Assembly (NCBI RefSeq): GCF_900156825.1 | Contig: NZ_FTOV01000002.1 | Location: 1-64,000 of the forward strand | From: Chryseobacterium gambrini | Lineage (GTDB): Bacteria > Bacteroidota > Bacteroidia > Flavobacteriales > Weeksellaceae | Direction of reading: 5' to 3' | DNA length: 64,000 nucleotides | Notes under the pieces: model-generated | Seen by the model: only the letters and a program-made list of their open reading frames with translations | Databases searched by the model: none | Told to the model about the DNA's origin: nothing | Translations under genes and position numbers: made by a program | Part shown: positions 1 to 9,879 of the stretch, one piece after another | Position numbering within the stretch: the stretch's first letter is position 1 | Layout: each line of letters opens with the position of its first letter

Positions 1-1961
1 ACCGGAGTGTACGTCGTTACATTGGCAGCAGTAAGATCAAAAAAACCTTTTCCGTTGTACTGACAGGCTTTGATGGTGGTGTCCGTTAAAATAAACGGAA
101 CCACTGTAAGATTTAAAGTTACCTTTTCACAGTCAATAAATTCGGGAGCATTTCCGCAGAACTGGTAAACAATAGTATCGGGACCTAAATATCCCGGATT
201 CGGGATATAGGTAATCTGTCCTGCGCCGTTTACCGTTGCAGTACCGTTTGTCGGATAGGTAAGGATGGTTACCGTACTTGCAACAGGCGTCTGTGTTGTG
301 GTGAACGAGAAAGCGGGCGTAATGACTTTCGTTGCACAGGCATTAAGAGCTGCTGTTGTATTTCTTACACATGAAAAAACTTTATAGATGGGAGTGGTAA
401 CGGGTGGACAGGTTCCCATGGTTACTTTCACGGTATAGTTTCCTGCTACGGTAGGCGTATAAACGTTTTGTGTTGCTCCGGTGATCGGGTTTCCGTTCAG
501 ATACCACTGGTAGCTTTCATAGCTGTCGTCAACCTCAAGAATAATTCCCGGGACACATTCTCCTGTTTTTTTCGCAATAATCGGAATGGAAGAGAATCCC
601 GCGAAATATCCTCCGTACCCTGCAGTGCTGTATCCACCGTTCACTCCTGCTGTTACCGCTTTGGTGGAAGTTACCACTACATTTCCTGTAGGATTATCGA
701 TGGCATAGGTTACCCAGTTGGTATTTCCGGTTAACGGATAAGGTCCCTGAGCAGCGGTTGGAGTGGTTGCCGCTCCGCCGTCGATGCTGTACGTAACAGC
801 AGCACCTGCTTCAGTTAAGATGTTTAATTTCAGAGTAACTCCGGAAACACCCGGCATTTCGTTGATCTTTCCGATCTCGTCAATTTTTCTCGGCAGGAAG
901 CAGTTCAATGGTGGAATATAATTGTAACCTCCATTGTATGAGAATCCCTGAATCCCTATAAACTGATATAAGTAAACATTTTTAGAAGTGGAAATGAACA
1001 TATTGAAATGTCCGCTTCCCGCGGTTTGTTCTACATAACTTGTTTCGTTAATTCTATACCATTCCCCTTCATTAATTGTGGCAACAGGTGTTGTGGCTCC
1101 ATTAATAAAAATCTGGGTATTGTCTTCTGTGGCAATAACAATTCCACCTTCCATATTCAAGGTAGGATTGGTTGCTTTGGTTTTTACCATGGCAAATGTG
1201 TTCCCCAGTCTTTCCACCGGAACCGACTGGTCCATAATTAAATCTGAACCATCGGAAGTATTTGTCGCAAAGTTTCCGTTAGCATTTCCATTGGTAAGGG
1301 TTACAGGTTTATCTGAAACGACTTTGGCACCGATGAAGCCGTTTAAATTAGCTGATGTTAAATGATTTCCTGCTAAAATATAAGACTGTCCTTTATTTAA
1401 AGTAAATGTCTGTGAATTTCCTCCGGGCGTACCTCCGATAAAAACTAAACCTGCAGTATTCCAGGATACGGTAACTGATGTATTGTCTTCCGTAGCCAAA
1501 ATCCCTGCTGTAAAATTGTTAGTGGAGCTGCTCGCTGTACTGGGAGTTGCTGCTACATAGAATTTTTTTCCGATTCCTGCTTTACCTTTTGACGTGATAA
1601 TTTCTCCATGTGCCGTCTGAGCGGATCTTAAGGTACAGTAAAACGGTTTATCTCCTTTGAGGTATAATCCTTTTGTTCCAACCGTAAAGGCGTCTGCGGC
1701 GCTGGTTCCATTGATGAGATTGGCGGCAATAGCGTAAGAAACGGGTGATCCTTTTGCAACGGAAACTGTCTGAATCAGGTTATTGTTATTGTATATTCTT
1801 ACGTCAAACGGAGTGGTTGAGTCCGTAGAAAGATATACAGCATTGTTATATCCTGTAACCGATGTATAAAACGGAGCAATCCAGTGATCGGTGTCTCTTT
1901 GGGCAAAAAGCGTGTTAATCGTACAAAATATCAATACGAAAGACAGTAGAAATCTTCTCAT
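1..1961 (-). CDS. Large secreted IgGFc-binding-like protein, T9SS cargo family (C-terminus beyond window)
   Basis: Open reading frame from an ATG at 1959-1961 that runs off the window, giving about 653 N-terminal residues. It starts with a signal peptide (MRRFLLSFVLIF..., cleavage after LFAQ) followed by DTDHWIAPF, the same mature start as the two next genes upstream. Residues of about 25-450 resemble the IgGFc-binding-protein N-terminal region (repeated TEDNT, MDQSVPVERLGNTF, YNYIPPLNCFLP segments), then comes an Ig-like stretch with paired cysteines. The family's usual T9SS tail lies outside the window, so secretion by T9SS is inferred from the paralogs. A TAnnTTTG box (TAAATTTG) lies at 1991-1984. 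Probably a cell-surface or released adhesin-like protein; ligand unknown. Confidence 0.8.
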   Translation of the reverse strand, partial: MRRFLLSFVLIFCTINTLFAQRDTDHWIAPFYTSVTGYNNAVYLSTDSTTPFDVRIYNNNNLIQTVSVAKGSPVSYAIAANLINGTSAADAFTVGTKGLYLKGDKPFYCTLRSAQTAHGEIITSKGKAGIGKKFYVAATPSTASSSTNNFTAGILATEDNTSVTVSWNTAGLVFIGGTPGGNSQTFTLNKGQSYILAGNHLTSANLNGFIGAKVVSDKPVTLTNGNANGNFATNTSDGSDLIMDQSVPVERLGNTFAMVKTKATNPTLNMEGGIVIATEDNTQIFINGATTPVATINEGEWYRINETSYVEQTAGSGHFNMFISTSKNVYLYQFIGIQGFSYNGGYNYIPPLNCFLPRKIDEIGKINEMPGVSGVTLKLNILTEAGAAVTYSIDGGAATTPTAAQGPYPLTGNTNWVTYAIDNPTGNVVVTSTKAVTAGVNGGYSTAGYGGYFAGFSSIPIIAKKTGECVPGIILEVDDSYESYQWYLNGNPITGATQNVYTPTVAGNYTVKVTMGTCPPVTTPIYKVFSCVRNTTAALNACATKVITPAFSFTTTQTPVASTVTILTYPTNGTATVNGAGQITYIPNPGYLGPDTIVYQFCGNAPEFIDCEKVTLNLTVVPFILTDTTIKACQYNGKGFFDLTAANVTTYTP

Positions 1962-2042
1962 ATATAATTAATTATGATTTCTACAAATTTAAAATAATAT
2001 TTAATAAATGTTAACGAAAAATAAAAGAAAGTTTAAAAAATA

Positions 2043-5000
2043 TTAACGATTCTTAATCAATAGCCATCCGGAATACGAAACCGGTAATTTGGTATCGGGT
2101 TCATTCCATTTTAATAAATACCAATATGTACCTGTTGATAAGGGTCTTCCGTTAATTTTTCCGTCCCAGGTGTAATTTTTATCTGACGATCTGTATACCG
2201 GAGCTCCGTAACGGTCTACGACTTCGATTGAAACATTTTGTTTAATTCTTAGGTCGGAATAATCCAGTATGTCGTTAAGTCCATCTCCATTCGGAGTAAT
2301 CGCATTGATAAGATTTAATACTAAAAATTCTTTAACAACCGGAGAACATCCGTCTTTACTTAAAACATAAACAGTATGCATTCCTCTGGAAAGACCTGTA
2401 AAAATATTAGATGTCTGATAGTCTATTCCGTTTAATGAATATTGATATGGAGGAGTTCCTCCGGCAACGGTAACGGTAGCATTATATCCGGAAACTTCAA
2501 TTTTAGAAATAACGGGAGATTCAGCTGTTGTGATCTTCACATACTGTCTGTACACACATCCGTTGAATCCAAGGTCTACATAATAATTTCCTGCTCCGGC
2601 AATAATGGATTGTGTAGTTGCTCCGGTACTCCAGGAATAAGATGTAAATCCTGCACCTGCATCTAATGTTGTTGTGTCATTAAGGCATACCACTTTATCG
2701 GCAAGTCTGGTAGATTTTTTCGGTGTTTTTAAATTGATTGTTAAAACGCCTGTACTCGGACATTCTGTAGCGGAAGTAAATCTGATGTAGAAGGTACTTA
2801 TGGCAGAAATAGTCTGGTTCGGTGAAATAGCATTGGTTCCCGCCTGTGCATTAGCCAATGTAGAGTAGAATGTAAGACTTACTCCTGCATTCGCCGTAAA
2901 AAGATTTTTATAATCATTTAAATTTACCGCTTCAGAGCCACTGATGTCACTGTCACAGATATCTGTTGCTGCATTTCCTGTAATTAAGGTAATTTTGTTT
3001 CCTATGGTAAAGTTAATCTGACCAAAAACAGCAGGACAGCTTCCGGTAAGTGCATCCACCCTCACATAAACAGTGGTATTGGCTGTGTAAGTCCAGTTTG
3101 CAGGAAGCGTATTGTTATTACCCGCATTGGCATCAGCTTGAAGTAAATAATATCTTACATTGAAATTTGCAGAATTGGTGACAATAACAGGAGTGATGCT
3201 TGGGAAATTTACATTCACGATGCCATCAAAATTATCATCGCAAAGCGTTGCGTTATAATTGCCTGTATTGATGTTTGGAGAAGGGGTTGTTGTTAAAGTA
3301 ATCTGTGCTACTTTTTTACACCCGTAAGAAGATGTTACGTTTGCATAAATCGTTCCAGCCGGTCCTGAATAATTTCCGGGTGCTGCAATTGGAGTTCCTG
3401 TTAATGCTGCATTAGTAAAATACTGTACCGTAGTTCCCGAATCTGGTGTTACATTAGCTGAGGTTAAGTTAAACGTTCCATTTCCGTTGGTGTCTACACA
3501 TGAAGTTAATGATGCGTTTGTTGTCTGCAAAACATCTGTATTGATAATAATTTTAAAATATTCAAAGCTTGCAGGACTTCCGTTTCCTTCTATGTAGTAA
3601 ATGAAACTATCTGTTGTATCTGCTGTAAGTCCTGCATTGGGAGTATAGGTAATTTGCCCCGTTGCAGAATTAACGGTTGCTGTTCCGGAAGTAGGAGCTA
3701 AAATAATGCTTGTATTACCCGGAACAATAGCCTGTGTAGAATTTGTGAATACAGGTGTAATCACTTTTGTATTGCATGAACCAATGTTATACGTTGTCGT
3801 TGTGATCGGAGGACACAATGTATAGGAATAGGCATCAGTAAGCAAAGAACCACAATTGTTTTTAGAAACCATACAGGTATAGTTTCCTGCGCCGTATAAT
3901 TCAGGATTGATGGAATATGAAGTGGCTCCCGGAATAGGATTTCCATTCAGATACCATTGATAATTATCGTACGTATTGTCTACCTGTAGTAAAATTCCGA
4001 GATAGCAATCTCCTGTTTTTGAAATCACAGGGACAGAAGAAAATCCTGCGAAATATCCTCCATATCCAACTGCTCCGCTTCCCGCCGCAATTCCTGCCGT
4101 TACGGATTTTGTAGAGTTAACGGTAATGGTGCCAGTAATATTAGGAACAGTATAGGTTACCCAGTTAGGATTTCCGTTTACAGGATAAGGTCCGTTAACT
4201 GTAGCAATCGGATTTCCGTTTAAAGTTACGGTTGCTCCGGTTTGGGTGATAATATTGAGACGGGTGTTAAATGTCTGATTCCCGATTTGATTGATAAATC
4301 CTATTTCATCTACTTTGTTAGGCATAAAGCAACTCAAAGGCGGGATGAAATTCATTCCTCCTGTAGCGTATTCATTGCCTCCGGTTGTAGATGAAACTCC
4401 TGCTAATAACTGATAAACATAGATGTTGTTATTGGCAGAAATGCTCATATTGTAATTGTCTCCGGTTCCGTGCTGTATATAATTATTACTTGGAACCATA
4501 TAATACTGTCCCTCATTCAGTGTAATTCCTGTAGCAATGCCGTTAATTGTAATTTGGGTGTTGTTTTGTGTTGCCACAATCAGCGCGGTTTCCATTTCGG
4601 AAAGTATGGTTCCGTTTCCCTTCACCACAACAAACTCTTTTCCCAGTCTTTCTACAGGAGCTGCCTGATCCATAAGAATATCATTGTTGGTGAAATTTAA
4701 ATTGGTATAAATTCCGTTAAAATTTCCGTTGGTAACGGAAATCGGTTTCGAAGATTGTATTTTCGCCCCGATTAATCCGTCAAGATTCACTGCAGAATCT
4801 GTACTTAATGCATCTACGATATAGGATTCTCCTTTATTTAAGGTAAATGTTTTTGTGGGGCTGGAAGATCCGTCAGAAAAAACAACATTGGGATTATATC
4901 CTGATATCACAACATTAGTATTGTCTTCTGTAGCAGTAACTCCTATAGTGGAGTTGACATAAGTTGCAGCACCGGTAATAGGTGCCATTCCTACGTAGAA

Positions 5001-5399
5001 CGTTTTTCCTAATCCTGCTAAACCTTTAGAGGTAATAATTTCAGCATGGCTTGGGACAGAAAATCTATAATTGGCGAAGAATTTTTTTGTTCCTTTCAGG
5101 TAAACTCCCATTGAATTCGGACTAAATAAATCCGATGGATTAGTAGTGATTAAAAAACTGTTTGGAATACTTACCTGAGCAGGATTTCCTTTACTCACCT
5201 GTACTGTGGTATAAAGAGCATTGCTATTATAAATTTGCACACTGAAGGGAGTGGTTTCATTGGTGGATAAATATAAATATCCCTGAAGATTCCCTGTACC
5301 AGACTTTGAAGCCATTGGAGCAAACCAATGATCGGTGTCAAGCTGTGCATTGAATAATAGACAAAGAAATGTACAAATGGTTAGTAAAAGTTTTTTCAT
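2043..5399 (-). CDS. Large secreted IgGFc-binding-like protein with T9SS type B sorting domain (1118 aa)
   Basis: The start is set at the ATG of MKKLLLTICTF (5397-5399). A longer reading from a TTG at 5420 would begin inside the promoter box TACATTTG (5425-5418), so it is unlikely. Order of parts: signal peptide (about 19 residues, ends NAQ); IgGFc-binding-like region (about 20-440); Ig-like segment (YQWYLNGNPIPG); one copy of the 83-residue repeat that is expanded in the next gene; a second Ig-like module (WSTGATTQSI); and from about residue 1030 the gliding-motility-associated C-terminal domain with NAITPNGDGLND. That last domain is the type B T9SS signal, so the protein should cross the outer membrane by T9SS. 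The family's role is inferred to be surface binding or adhesion; no catalytic motif is visible. Confidence 0.88.
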   Translation of the reverse strand: MKKLLLTICTFLCLLFNAQLDTDHWFAPMASKSGTGNLQGYLYLSTNETTPFSVQIYNSNALYTTVQVSKGNPAQVSIPNSFLITTNPSDLFSPNSMGVYLKGTKKFFANYRFSVPSHAEIITSKGLAGLGKTFYVGMAPITGAATYVNSTIGVTATEDNTNVVISGYNPNVVFSDGSSSPTKTFTLNKGESYIVDALSTDSAVNLDGLIGAKIQSSKPISVTNGNFNGIYTNLNFTNNDILMDQAAPVERLGKEFVVVKGNGTILSEMETALIVATQNNTQITINGIATGITLNEGQYYMVPSNNYIQHGTGDNYNMSISANNNIYVYQLLAGVSSTTGGNEYATGGMNFIPPLSCFMPNKVDEIGFINQIGNQTFNTRLNIITQTGATVTLNGNPIATVNGPYPVNGNPNWVTYTVPNITGTITVNSTKSVTAGIAAGSGAVGYGGYFAGFSSVPVISKTGDCYLGILLQVDNTYDNYQWYLNGNPIPGATSYSINPELYGAGNYTCMVSKNNCGSLLTDAYSYTLCPPITTTTYNIGSCNTKVITPVFTNSTQAIVPGNTSIILAPTSGTATVNSATGQITYTPNAGLTADTTDSFIYYIEGNGSPASFEYFKIIINTDVLQTTNASLTSCVDTNGNGTFNLTSANVTPDSGTTVQYFTNAALTGTPIAAPGNYSGPAGTIYANVTSSYGCKKVAQITLTTTPSPNINTGNYNATLCDDNFDGIVNVNFPSITPVIVTNSANFNVRYYLLQADANAGNNNTLPANWTYTANTTVYVRVDALTGSCPAVFGQINFTIGNKITLITGNAATDICDSDISGSEAVNLNDYKNLFTANAGVSLTFYSTLANAQAGTNAISPNQTISAISTFYIRFTSATECPSTGVLTINLKTPKKSTRLADKVVCLNDTTTLDAGAGFTSYSWSTGATTQSIIAGAGNYYVDLGFNGCVYRQYVKITTAESPVISKIEVSGYNATVTVAGGTPPYQYSLNGIDYQTSNIFTGLSRGMHTVYVLSKDGCSPVVKEFLVLNLINAITPNGDGLNDILDYSDLRIKQNVSIEVVDRYGAPVYRSSDKNYTWDGKINGRPLSTGTYWYLLKWNEPDTKLPVSYSGWLLIKNR

Positions 5400-5417
5400 A
5401 TTTCTCAATAAGGGATG

Positions 5418-5425
5418 CAAATGTA
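5418..5425 (-). promoter_or_regulatory. -7 promoter box TACATTTG of the 1118-aa secreted protein gene
   Basis: Matches the Bacteroidota -7 consensus TAnnTTTG, 19 bases before the chosen ATG. The flanking bases (AATAAGGG.TGCAAAT.TAAG on the plus strand) are shared with the promoter of the next paralog at 9705-9712, so the promoter was duplicated with the gene. No clear -33 element seen. Confidence 0.5.
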
Positions 5426-5535
5426 AGTATTAAAAGTCAATTTTTTACATAAAATTTAATTAGTAATTTCTATAATTATGAATATTGTTGAATATTTAAT
5501 ATTTTTTTAATAATTAAGAATATATTGTAATGTTA

Positions 5536-5569
5536 ATAAAAAATCCTGATGAATTAAAATCATCAGGAT
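5536..5569 (-). terminator. Terminator after the 1363-aa secreted protein gene
   Basis: Perfect 10-bp stem (ATCCTGATGA at 5543-5552 with TCATCAGGAT at 5560-5569), loop of 7, followed on the minus strand by six T. Confidence 0.85.
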
Positions 5570-5594
5570 CAATATTTTTTGGTAAAGTAAAAAG

Positions 5595-8500
5595 TTATTC
5601 TCTGTTTTTTATTAAAATCCATCCGGAGTAGGAAACCGGAAGTTTTGTATCAGGTTCAATCCATTTTAAAATATACCAGTAAGTTCCCGTTGGAAGAGGT
5701 CGCCCTCCCGATTTTCCGTCCCAGATATAACTTTTATCTGTGGATTTATAAACAGCAGCTCCATATCTGTCTGAAATTTCAATCGACACGTTTTGTTTTA
5801 TTTTCAGATCAGAATAATTGAGAACATCATTGATGCCGTCTCCGTTCGGGGTAATTGCATTGATGATATTTACAATTAAAAACTCCTTAACCACAGGTGA
5901 ACAGCCATCTTTTCCAAGTACATAAACGGTATGAATTCCTCTTGAAAGACCGATAAATGTATTGGAAGTCTGATAATCTATTCCGTTTAACGAGTACTGA
6001 TAAGGGGGTGTTCCGCCTGTAACATTTACAGTCGCATTAGAAGCCGTTACGTTGATGCTGGTGATTGTCGGAGCCTGCGAAGTCGTCACATTTACATACT
6101 GACGATAAACACAACCGTTAAAACCTAAATCTACATAATACGTTCCCGCACCGGCAAGAATGGTCTGAGTCGTTGCTCCTGTACTCCAAGTGTAAGAACT
6201 GAATTCCGCACCCGGATCCAATACCACTTTTTCTGTGGAACAAACCACTTTGTCAGTAAGCTGACTGGATTTTTTAGGCGATTTAAGCGTTACATTAATT
6301 ATTCCTGTATTCGGACATTCAGTTCCGCTTACAAATCTTACATAGAACGTTTTTGGCGAAGTAATGGTTTGGTTTGCAGGAATTGTATTAATACCGTTTT
6401 GAGCATCTGCTAAAGTGGCATGAAAAGTTAAAGTAATGGCAGGATTAGTGGTAAATAAATTTTTATAGTCATTAAGATTTACGTTTTCAGAACCGTTAAG
6501 ATCATTATCGCAAACATCCATATTCACGACGTTGGTAAGCAATGTGATCTTATTTCCGATTTTAAAATTAATCTGTCCGAAAGCCGGAGGACAACTTCCT
6601 CCCACTGTATCTACTCTTACATAAACGGTTGTATTTGCTGTATACGTCCAGTTTACAGGCAGAGTGTTGCTATTTCCGGCATTTGCATCTGTCTGATTCA
6701 AATAATATCTTACCGTAAAATTCGCAGCATTGGTAACAATCTGAGGGGTTACGGTTGAAAAATTCACGTTAACGATACCGTCAAAATTATCATCACAAAG
6801 ACTCGCATTATAATTTGCGGTGTTAATATTAGGCGATGGAGTGGTTGTTAAAGTAATCTGTGCCTGTCTGGAACATCCATTCGCAGAAGTAATGTTTGCA
6901 TAAATAATTCCCGCCGATCCTGAATAATTCGCAGGGTTTGTAATCTGTCCGGTTAAATTAGAATTGGTAAAATAAGTTATCGTAGTTCCCGGATCAGAAG
7001 AAACGTTGGCTGTGGTTAAATTATAAGTTCCGTTTCCGTTGGTTCCTGCGCACGAAGATAAAGTAGCATTCGTAACAGTAGGCAAAGGATTTACCGTTAA
7101 AATAATCTGAGCTGCTTTTGAACAGCCTGCTGCAGAAGTTACATTGGCATAAATAATTCCAGAAGTTCCCGAATAATTCGCAGGGTTTGCAATCTGTCCG
7201 GTTAAATTAGAATTGGTAAAATAAGTTACCGTAACTCCCGGATCAGAAGAAACGTTAGCTGAAGTTAAATTAAAAGTTCCGTTTCCGTTGGTTCCTGCGC
7301 AAGATGTTAAAGTCGCGTTATTCGTATTGGGTAAAGAATTTACCGTTAAAGTGATCTGAGCGGTTTTCGAACAACCGTTTGCAGAAGTTACATTCGCATA
7401 AATAATTCCTGAAGGACCTGAATAGGTTGCAGGATTAGTTATTTGTCCTGTCAGATTAGAATTCGTAAAATACGTCACCGTAATTCCCGGATCAGAAGAA
7501 ACGTTGGCAGAAGTTAAATTGAACGTTCCGTTTCCACCTGTTCCCGTACATGAAGCCAGAGAAACATTATTAACATTCGGTAAAGCATTTAAAGTTAATG
7601 TAATCTGAGCGGTTTTTGAACAGCCGTACTGTGAAGTCACATTGGCATAAACAGTTCCTGCCGGTCCGGAATAGTTCGCAGGATTTGCAATCTGTCCGGT
7701 TAAATTAGAATTGGTAAAATAAGTTACCGTAACTCCCGGATCAGAAGAAACATTTACAGAAGTCAGATTGTAAGTTCCGTTTCCGTTGGTTCCTGCACAG
7801 GATGCCAGAGAACCGTTGTTTATCTGTAAAACATTTGTATTAATAATGATTTTAAAATATTCAAAATCAAAAGGATTTCCATTCCCCTGAACATAATATA
7901 TAAAATTATCAGTAGTGTTCGTTGCAGAAGGATTGGGTGTATAAGTAATTTGTCCTGTTGTTGGATTTACCGTAGCAGTTCCCGATGTAGGCGGTGAAAT
8001 GATACTGGTAAGCGATGGAACGATGGTTTGCGTAGAGTTCGTAAACGAGGGAGTAATCACTTTTGTGTTACAAGACCCGATATTGTAGGTTGTTGTAGAA
8101 ATAGGAGGACATAAAGTATAGCTGTAAACTCCGGTTAATCTGGTTTCACAGTTGTTTTTTGTAATTAAACAGGTATAATCTCCGGCTCCGTATAATTCTG
8201 GATTGATTGAGAAAGAAGTGGCTCCAGCAATCGGATTTCCATTTAAAAACCACTGATAAGAATCGTAATTGTTATCAACCTGCAAAAGAATTCCTGCGTA
8301 GCAGTCGCCGGTTTTTGTAATGGCGGGAACGGATGAAAATCCTGCAAAATATCCACCATAACCTACTGCGCCGTTTCCTGCTGCAATTCCCGCTGTAACA
8401 GGAAGCGTAGAATTTACTGTAATATTTCCGTTAACTCCCTGAAGAGAATAGGTTACCCAACCCGGATTTCCCGTTACTGGATAAGGTCCGCTGATCGCGC

Positions 8501-9686
8501 CGATGGCACTTCCGTTAAACGTTACATTGGCTCCTGTCTGGGTAATGATATTAAGTTTGGTATCAAAAGAATTGCTTCCTATTTTATTGATAAAGCCGAT
8601 TTCGTTAATTTCTTTCGGTAAAAAACAGCTTAAAGGCGGGATGAAATTCATTCCGCCGGTTGCATATACTGTACTTCCTGAAGTTCCTGCAAGAAGTTGG
8701 TAAACATAGACATTATTATTAGCAGAAATACTCATGTTGTAATGTCCGTTCCCCTGATTGATATAGCTGGTTCCCTGAACAATGTAATATTGTCCTGCAT
8801 TCAGTGTAACACTTCCTAAAAGGTTTCCGTTTACCGTAAGTTTGGTGTTGTTTTCCGTGGCGATTACTAAAGCAGCTTCCATTCCGGAATTGGCAGGTCC
8901 GTTTCCTTTTACCAAGGCAAATGTTTTTCCTAATCTTTCCACAGGAACAGCCTGATCCATCAGAATATCTACATTGCTGTTATTTTGGGTGGTATAAATA
9001 CTGTTGAAATTACCGTTGGTTACCGAAATAGGTTTGTTGGCAGTAATTTTTGCACCTACTAATCCTGTTAAATTACTTGAGGACAAATCACTCTGCGCTT
9101 CAATAATATATGATTTCCCTTTATTGATGGTAAACGTTCTTGTGGGCGATGAAGTACCGTCGGAGAAAATAACGTTCGGATTGTAGCCGGATAAGGTAAC
9201 GGTTGTATTGTCTTCCGTCGCAATAAATCCAATGGTTGAATTAACGTAAGGTTTTGCGGTTGTATTTGGGGCAACGCCTACGAAAAAGTTTTTCCCGATT
9301 CCTGCCAAACCTTTGGAAGTGATGATTTCTGCCTGATTGGGAACTGCAAATCTGAAATTGGCGAAGAATTTTTTAGAACCTTTTACCTGTAATCCCATTG
9401 ATCTTTGTGTAAAAAGATTGGATGGAGTAGAGGCAATCATATAATTGTTCGGAACTGTAACCTGTACCGGATTGTTTTTACTCACCTGAACAGTAGAAAA
9501 CACCGTATTGTTGTTGTAAATCTGAACCGAAAACGGAGTTGTTTCATTGGTGGATAAATACAGGTAGCATTCCGGAGTACCCTGAAGAGAGCTTGCGGAC
9601 ATTGGAGCAAACCAGTGTTCTGTATCCAATTGGGCATTAAGAATAAAATAAAAAAAAGAGCAAAAGATTAGTAGAAATTTTTTCAT
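5595..9686 (-). CDS. Large secreted IgGFc-binding-like protein with four 83-residue repeats and T9SS type B sorting domain (1363 aa)
   Basis: Close paralog of the gene that follows it on the minus strand. Start chosen at the ATG of MKKFLLIFCSFF (9684-9686); a TTG 21 bases further out lies inside the TAGATTTG box. Parts: signal peptide (ends LNAQ), IgGFc-binding-like region (about 20-440), Ig-like segment (YQWFLNGNPIAG), four tandem repeats at about 620-950 (each with SC.GT.GNGT, SSDPG, TYFTNSNLTGQI and GCS), a further Ig-like module, and the type B T9SS domain from about 1275 (NAITPNGDGIND). Secretion by T9SS follows from the tail; binding or adhesion is an inference from the N-terminal family. 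A terminator follows at 5543-5569, so it is probably transcribed apart from its neighbour. Confidence 0.88.
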   Translation of the reverse strand: MKKFLLIFCSFFYFILNAQLDTEHWFAPMSASSLQGTPECYLYLSTNETTPFSVQIYNNNTVFSTVQVSKNNPVQVTVPNNYMIASTPSNLFTQRSMGLQVKGSKKFFANFRFAVPNQAEIITSKGLAGIGKNFFVGVAPNTTAKPYVNSTIGFIATEDNTTVTLSGYNPNVIFSDGTSSPTRTFTINKGKSYIIEAQSDLSSSNLTGLVGAKITANKPISVTNGNFNSIYTTQNNSNVDILMDQAVPVERLGKTFALVKGNGPANSGMEAALVIATENNTKLTVNGNLLGSVTLNAGQYYIVQGTSYINQGNGHYNMSISANNNVYVYQLLAGTSGSTVYATGGMNFIPPLSCFLPKEINEIGFINKIGSNSFDTKLNIITQTGANVTFNGSAIGAISGPYPVTGNPGWVTYSLQGVNGNITVNSTLPVTAGIAAGNGAVGYGGYFAGFSSVPAITKTGDCYAGILLQVDNNYDSYQWFLNGNPIAGATSFSINPELYGAGDYTCLITKNNCETRLTGVYSYTLCPPISTTTYNIGSCNTKVITPSFTNSTQTIVPSLTSIISPPTSGTATVNPTTGQITYTPNPSATNTTDNFIYYVQGNGNPFDFEYFKIIINTNVLQINNGSLASCAGTNGNGTYNLTSVNVSSDPGVTVTYFTNSNLTGQIANPANYSGPAGTVYANVTSQYGCSKTAQITLTLNALPNVNNVSLASCTGTGGNGTFNLTSANVSSDPGITVTYFTNSNLTGQITNPATYSGPSGIIYANVTSANGCSKTAQITLTVNSLPNTNNATLTSCAGTNGNGTFNLTSANVSSDPGVTVTYFTNSNLTGQIANPANYSGTSGIIYANVTSAAGCSKAAQIILTVNPLPTVTNATLSSCAGTNGNGTYNLTTANVSSDPGTTITYFTNSNLTGQITNPANYSGSAGIIYANITSANGCSRQAQITLTTTPSPNINTANYNASLCDDNFDGIVNVNFSTVTPQIVTNAANFTVRYYLNQTDANAGNSNTLPVNWTYTANTTVYVRVDTVGGSCPPAFGQINFKIGNKITLLTNVVNMDVCDNDLNGSENVNLNDYKNLFTTNPAITLTFHATLADAQNGINTIPANQTITSPKTFYVRFVSGTECPNTGIINVTLKSPKKSSQLTDKVVCSTEKVVLDPGAEFSSYTWSTGATTQTILAGAGTYYVDLGFNGCVYRQYVNVTTSQAPTITSINVTASNATVNVTGGTPPYQYSLNGIDYQTSNTFIGLSRGIHTVYVLGKDGCSPVVKEFLIVNIINAITPNGDGINDVLNYSDLKIKQNVSIEISDRYGAAVYKSTDKSYIWDGKSGGRPLPTGTYWYILKWIEPDTKLPVSYSGWILIKNRE
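6824..7820 (-). repeat. Four tandem 249-bp in-frame repeats
   Basis: Within the 1363-aa secreted protein gene. A landmark (GGTTCCTGCG or close variant) recurs at 7041, 7290, 7539 and 7788, an exact period of 249 bases (83 codons). The copies differ at scattered positions, including silent ones, so they are not assembly artefacts of a perfect repeat. The paralog at 2043-5399 holds only one copy, about 3240-3520. Confidence 0.9.
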
Positions 9687-9704
9687 GTCTAATAATAAGG
9701 GCTG

Positions 9705-9712
9705 CAAATCTA
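9705..9712 (-). promoter_or_regulatory. -7 promoter box TAGATTTG of the 1363-aa secreted protein gene
   Basis: TAnnTTTG match 19 bases before the chosen ATG, in the same sequence surroundings as the box at 5418-5425. No convincing TTTG at the -33 position. Confidence 0.5.
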
Positions 9713-9827
9713 AGCATTAATAATCAATTTTTTATGATGATTTTTATCCAAATAACTCCATTTAATGTAAATTTTAAATATTTAATAATGCGTTAATATT
9801 TAGACGGTTTGCTGCTTTTTAAACATA

Positions 9828-9855
9828 AAAAAATCCCGATGAAAAATCACCGGGA
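9828..9855 (-). terminator. Terminator of tsf
   Basis: Stem TCCCG.TGA (9834-9842) with TCA.CGGGA (9847-9855), one internal mismatch, then a run of seven T on the minus strand. Confidence 0.8.
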
Positions 9856-9879
9856 CTGTATTTTTAATCCTGAAAAAGA

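Noticed and set aside
5399-5420. Longer N-terminus for the 1118-aa secreted protein (TTG at 5420)
   Set aside because: The codon lies inside the TACATTTG promoter box and would precede the transcript; the inner ATG gives a clean signal peptide. The same holds for 9707.
6824-7820. CRISPR array
   Set aside because: The period is 249 bases, in frame, with diverged whole units and no unique spacers: a protein repeat, not CRISPR. No other regular array was seen in the window.
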